NCBI RefSeq assembly: GCF_033659955.1
Contig: NZ_JARUJP010000016.1
Location: forward strand, 37,346 to 101,345
From: Clostridium_AM tanneri
GTDB taxonomy: Bacteria; Bacillota; Clostridia; Clostridiales; Clostridiaceae
Length of the DNA stretch: 64,000 nt
Direction of reading: 5' to 3'
The notes beneath the pieces are model-generated. The model saw nothing but the letters and a program-made list of their open reading frames with translations, had not been told where the DNA came from and searched no databases. Below are positions 60,946 through 64,000 of this stretch, in pieces (position 1 is the first letter of the stretch; each line of letters opens with the position of its first letter). The position numbers and the translations under genes are program-made.

Positions 60946-62643
60946 TTATAGCTTAAACTTTTCCATAGAAGAAACTATCTTCTTTGTCATGTCTGATAGT
61001 TCTAAGGCAGCACTTGCTACTTCCTCAGAAGAAGCATTCATTTCCTCTGTACTTGCAGAAACCTCCTCTGCAGAAGCCGATACCTCCTGAGAAATAGCAG
61101 AGGCACTCTCAAGTTTTTCTATGATAGCGTTCTTTTGCTCTTTTATAGAGTTCATAGATAGATTTGCATTGTTAATTTGTGGGGTCATGTCATTAATTAA
61201 TTCCTTTATGTTGTTAAAAGACATCATAGCAATCTCTGAGATTTTAAGTTGTTCAAATAACTCTTTTTTCAAATTGTCAGAAGTAGCAATCATAGTATTG
61301 GTATCTGTAGAAATCTGTTTTACTAGTGAAGCAATATTCACTGAGGAAACTTTACTTTGTTCTGCAAGTTTTCCAATTTCATCAGCTACAACTGAAAAAC
61401 CCCTTCCTGACACTCCTGCCCTGCTAGCCTCAATAGATGCATTTAGTGAAAGAAGGTTAGTTTGATCTGCTATTTCATTTATAAGATTCAAGATTTGATT
61501 AATTTGATTAACGTTCAAACCTAAGCTGCTTATTTTCAAAGAAAAATCATCGAATACTTCATGTACATTTTTAATAGAGACTATTAAGTCATTCATTTTA
61601 ACGTTACTGTCCTTTGCCATACTTTCAATATTGCCTGTACCTGCAGATATTCCTGTAATGAGATTTATAGTGTCTTCTAAAACTTTATTAAATTCGTCAA
61701 GTATTACTGTTGTATCTATTATTTCTTCCGATTGGGTGCTTGTACCTTGAGCAACCTCCTCAATAGCTGTAGATATATTTTGAGACACCGAAGACATTTC
61801 TTCGGAAATAGCACTGAAGCTTTCAGCCTTTCCATGTATGTCTAAAGATTGATTCTTTATAACATTAATCATCTCTCTAATATTATCAACTGTTTTACGT
61901 AAAGACTTCTTCATCACTGCAAACTCATTCTTTTCATCTGAATGTATAGAAGCTGTTAAATCTCCAGAGGCTACTAATTCTAAGTTATTAATAGTCTCAT
62001 TAATAGAGTTTCCAATAAGCTTTATAATAGAGTATCCTATTAAAGATAAAAGCAATAAGATTGCAATACCAATATAAAACAATTCTCTAACCTTATTAAG
62101 GTATATTTTTTCACTAGCTGAATTTAGTTCTTTTGCTTGCTTTTCATTATAATCTCTTAATTCAAGTATAACACTTTCAGTCTTATTACCTAAACTTTCA
62201 AGACGTTTACTATCTTCTTGTGAAGTTTCTTCTTTATTTTCAATCTGTATTTTAATCTTTTCCCATGTATTTATATATTCATTTATGCTAGTTCGAATTT
62301 CTTTTGTCTTGTTAGTTTCATATTCATCTAGATTAGTCTCCTCAAATTGTTTTATTCTAGCTTCTAGTTTTTCATTGTAAACCTTAATATTCTCCACATA
62401 TACGCTGTCGTATTTAAGCATAGCCTTTTCAGCATTTAGTCTTATATTTATAAAATCGCTTCTTACAGATCCAAGTCTTGTAATACCTATTAAGTTATCC
62501 TTGTATAAATCTTCCATATTATTATTTACAGTACTTATTCCTGTTAAACCTAAAAAATCCGTAATTGCAATAGAGAGTATAGATAATACTATCATTGCAG
62601 CAACTATTGTCTTAACTTTAAATCTTTTAAAAAACTTACTCAT
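60946..62643 (-). CDS. Methyl-accepting chemotaxis protein
   Basis: A 565-residue chemoreceptor with two membrane helices (about 12-33 and 188-208), a four-helix-bundle sensor domain, HAMP and the signalling coiled coil with tip IADQTNLLSLNASIEASRAG. The tip has Ser for two of the usual Ala (LSLNASIEASRAG versus LALNAAIEAARAG), a departure shared by some clostridial receptors. C-terminal SASAEEVSASTEEMNASSEE are likely adaptation helices. ATG 62643 follows GGGGG. A terminator-like hairpin lies 72 bases upstream. Confidence 0.93.
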   Translation of the reverse strand: MSKFFKRFKVKTIVAAMIVLSILSIAITDFLGLTGISTVNNNMEDLYKDNLIGITRLGSVRSDFINIRLNAEKAMLKYDSVYVENIKVYNEKLEARIKQFEETNLDEYETNKTKEIRTSINEYINTWEKIKIQIENKEETSQEDSKRLESLGNKTESVILELRDYNEKQAKELNSASEKIYLNKVRELFYIGIAILLLLSLIGYSIIKLIGNSINETINNLELVASGDLTASIHSDEKNEFAVMKKSLRKTVDNIREMINVIKNQSLDIHGKAESFSAISEEMSSVSQNISTAIEEVAQGTSTQSEEIIDTTVILDEFNKVLEDTINLITGISAGTGNIESMAKDSNVKMNDLIVSIKNVHEVFDDFSLKISSLGLNVNQINQILNLINEIADQTNLLSLNASIEASRAGVSGRGFSVVADEIGKLAEQSKVSSVNIASLVKQISTDTNTMIATSDNLKKELFEQLKISEIAMMSFNNIKELINDMTPQINNANLSMNSIKEQKNAIIEKLESASAISQEVSASAEEVSASTEEMNASSEEVASAALELSDMTKKIVSSMEKFKL

Positions 62644-63159
62644 ATATTTCCCCCTAACTCTTTATTTAGCATTTTAACCTACCTATCATTTGATAGATTG
62701 TATTTTAAAAAATTAGATATCTTTGATTCCTGCATCAAGATGGAATCATAAATATCTCTTTTCAACAATCATTTAGTAAATAATTACACCTATTAAGGTC
62801 AATCTCTTGTACTTATAGCCTATCTTGAAACATTTATTAAAGCTACCGTAATACCATATTATCATATTATTATTTAATGTTTCAACAGAGATTTTCATTG
62901 TAGTCAATTATACATTATCCAAATTTCTAAGGCCAAAAAAAACACTAAATATTATCCTTTCTACACTTAGCTTAGTAAGTACTAAATACGTAAATTTTAA
63001 ATAGGCACTAGAGGAGAATATCTGCAAGTGTTTTGCAAAACTATATTGTTATTGGTAATATAATACTGAATCATAAATCTACTATCAGGCTCAAGTAGAT
63101 GGATACTCCTATGGAAGTAACTCAAATCTAGAAATAAAACCAAAAATATAATAGAAGGA
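62644..63159. other. Non-coding gap with one hairpin
   Basis: Divergent promoter region of the chemoreceptor and the TetR gene. Apart from the hairpin at 62715-62757 nothing was recognised; a weak TTGAAA-16-GATAAT pair occurs near 62844-62885 on the minus strand. Confidence 0.4.
62715..62757 (-). terminator. Leader hairpin upstream of chemoreceptor
   Basis: AGATATttatGATTCC paired with GGAATCaaagATATCT, followed by AATTTTTT on the minus strand. No gene ends before it, so it would stop a leader transcript. Confidence 0.6.
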
Positions 63160-63171
63160 GTGGAAATAAGA

Positions 63172-63765
63172 ATGAGTGTTGAAATAGATACGCTATCAAA
63201 AATTAAGCTTACTGCGCTAAAACTCTTTAATGAGAGAGGTTATTTTGAAACTACTACAAGAGATATTGCCAGTGAAGTCGGTATAAAGTCCTCTTCATTA
63301 TACTTTTATTTTAAATCGAAAGAAGAGATATTTTCCACCTTGCACAGAGAGGCAAGAGCACTCTTTGAAAAAAAAACATATTCTTGCCTGGAAAACCCTT
63401 TAGATGATGATGTAAGTAATCAGTTGTATAATTTATTTTGTGTCTCAATGGACTTTTTTATAGAAAACAATGAGTACAGCAAGTTTTTATTTCGATACTT
63501 CATATATGAAGCACATGGTGTTCAACAAAAAGCTGGAACTAAACTTGAGGATTGGGTAGATATTTTTAGTTCTTATATAATAGGATTATTCAATAAAGGA
63601 TTGCAAAATAAACTTTTTAGAAAGTTAACTCCAGACTCTTTAGTGAAAACCTTTTATAGGAATCTAAATGGATATATTTATGAACTGATAGCTTCCAACA
63701 AAATACCAAGTAAAGATGAAGTTAACGAAGCATGGGAAATATATTGGAATGGTATAAAAGCCTAA
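63172..63765 (+). CDS. TetR/AcrR family transcriptional regulator
   Basis: A 197-residue TetR-family repressor. The DNA-binding domain (about 8-55) reads TALKLFNERGYFETTTRDIA followed by SEVGIKSSSLYFYFKSKEEIF, a classic TetR helix-turn-helix. The rest is an all-helical ligand-binding domain that I cannot assign. ATG 63172 follows AAGGAG by about 11 bases; an in-frame GTG at 63160 overlaps that site. The controlled genes probably lie beyond the window. Bases 63766-64000 show no complete ORF. Confidence 0.88.
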   Translation: MSVEIDTLSKIKLTALKLFNERGYFETTTRDIASEVGIKSSSLYFYFKSKEEIFSTLHREARALFEKKTYSCLENPLDDDVSNQLYNLFCVSMDFFIENNEYSKFLFRYFIYEAHGVQQKAGTKLEDWVDIFSSYIIGLFNKGLQNKLFRKLTPDSLVKTFYRNLNGYIYELIASNKIPSKDEVNEAWEIYWNGIKA

Positions 63766-64000
63766 TCAGATACATATGTCCATTGATCAACTAAAAATTA
63801 TAATTTTAAATCAATACTAACTCTATTACTACAATATCGAACTTATAATTTTCTTGTATTTTAGAATATAGCACTGATTACTGTCCTCTATTTCAAAATC
63901 GAATCTATGTTTTTACCTTTACAGTTAAGCCTCAATAAACTTATAATATAAACTAGAAATAATTGTTTAGTAATATTTGGTACATAAGGTGATGCTTTAA

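Noticed and set aside
62760..62960. Possible c-di-GMP riboswitch upstream of the chemoreceptor
   Set aside because: The conserved core segments of c-di-GMP-I and -II riboswitches were not found.

Overview
The window looks like a low-GC Clostridium sensu stricto chromosome. Base composition is strongly AT-rich, ribosome binding sites are strong (AGGAGG or GGGGGG), and the clostridial families CBO0543, DUF3786 and DUF1659/DUF2922/YvrJ are present. There is also a T-box lysS leader, a PyrR-type carAB leader and a probable UGA-encoded selenoprotein. Most genes lie on the minus strand. I saw no rRNA, tRNA or CRISPR array.

Layout. 1-1039: start-proximal part of a chemoreceptor. 1136-6542: a phage-type replication module (DnaD-like protein, DnaC-like helicase loader) behind two sigma-like proteins. 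The loader gene is split just after its Walker A motif by a 2.3-kb group II intron whose own protein is broken. 6895-7655: YvrJ, DUF2922 and DUF1659 small proteins. 7851-9542: a second chemoreceptor. 9748-11162: a FetA/FetB-type ABC exporter whose permease carries one in-frame stop. 11219-16430: DUF3231, DUF1461, CBO0543, a duplicated membrane protein and a CwlO-like NlpC/P60 hydrolase. 16671-17283: a CC/Se-family selenoprotein with a Cys-rich membrane protein. 17505-21774: a heterodimeric ABC exporter with its MarR regulator and two matching operator palindromes. 22256-23503: glutaredoxin, DUF3786 and a small unknown protein. 23520-25480: an IS607-type element with intact tnpB and a remnant of tnpA.

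25658-33291: lipoprotein, nitroreductase, then a probable beta-alanine (omega-amino acid) catabolic set made of an APC permease, malonate/methylmalonate-semialdehyde dehydrogenase, PucR-type regulator and class III aminotransferase. 33889-39493: a five-gene Opp/Nik-type ABC importer downstream of a His-rich CsoR/RcnR-family repressor, with a CCCCCCTTGGGG operator-like site between them, which suggests nickel or another transition metal. 39998-40954: bioB. 41045-44773: arsR-arsD-arsA-acr3 arsenite efflux operon. 45004-46896: lysS with its T-box leader and promoter. 47193-52454: alpha/beta hydrolase, GNAT-YoaP protein, DUF4375, nitrilase and a SPASM radical SAM protein. 52527-54787: a second arsenic operon (Cys-rich MarR regulator, arsM, arsN1, arsC). 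54962-59728: carAB with promoter, PyrR site and terminator. 59807-63765: CPBP protease, a third chemoreceptor and a TetR regulator.

A 136-bp non-coding repeat occurs at 25.5 kb and 39.7 kb, and a shortened 81-bp form sits just upstream of carA at 59.3 kb. It shares a small hairpin module with the 3' flank of tnpB.
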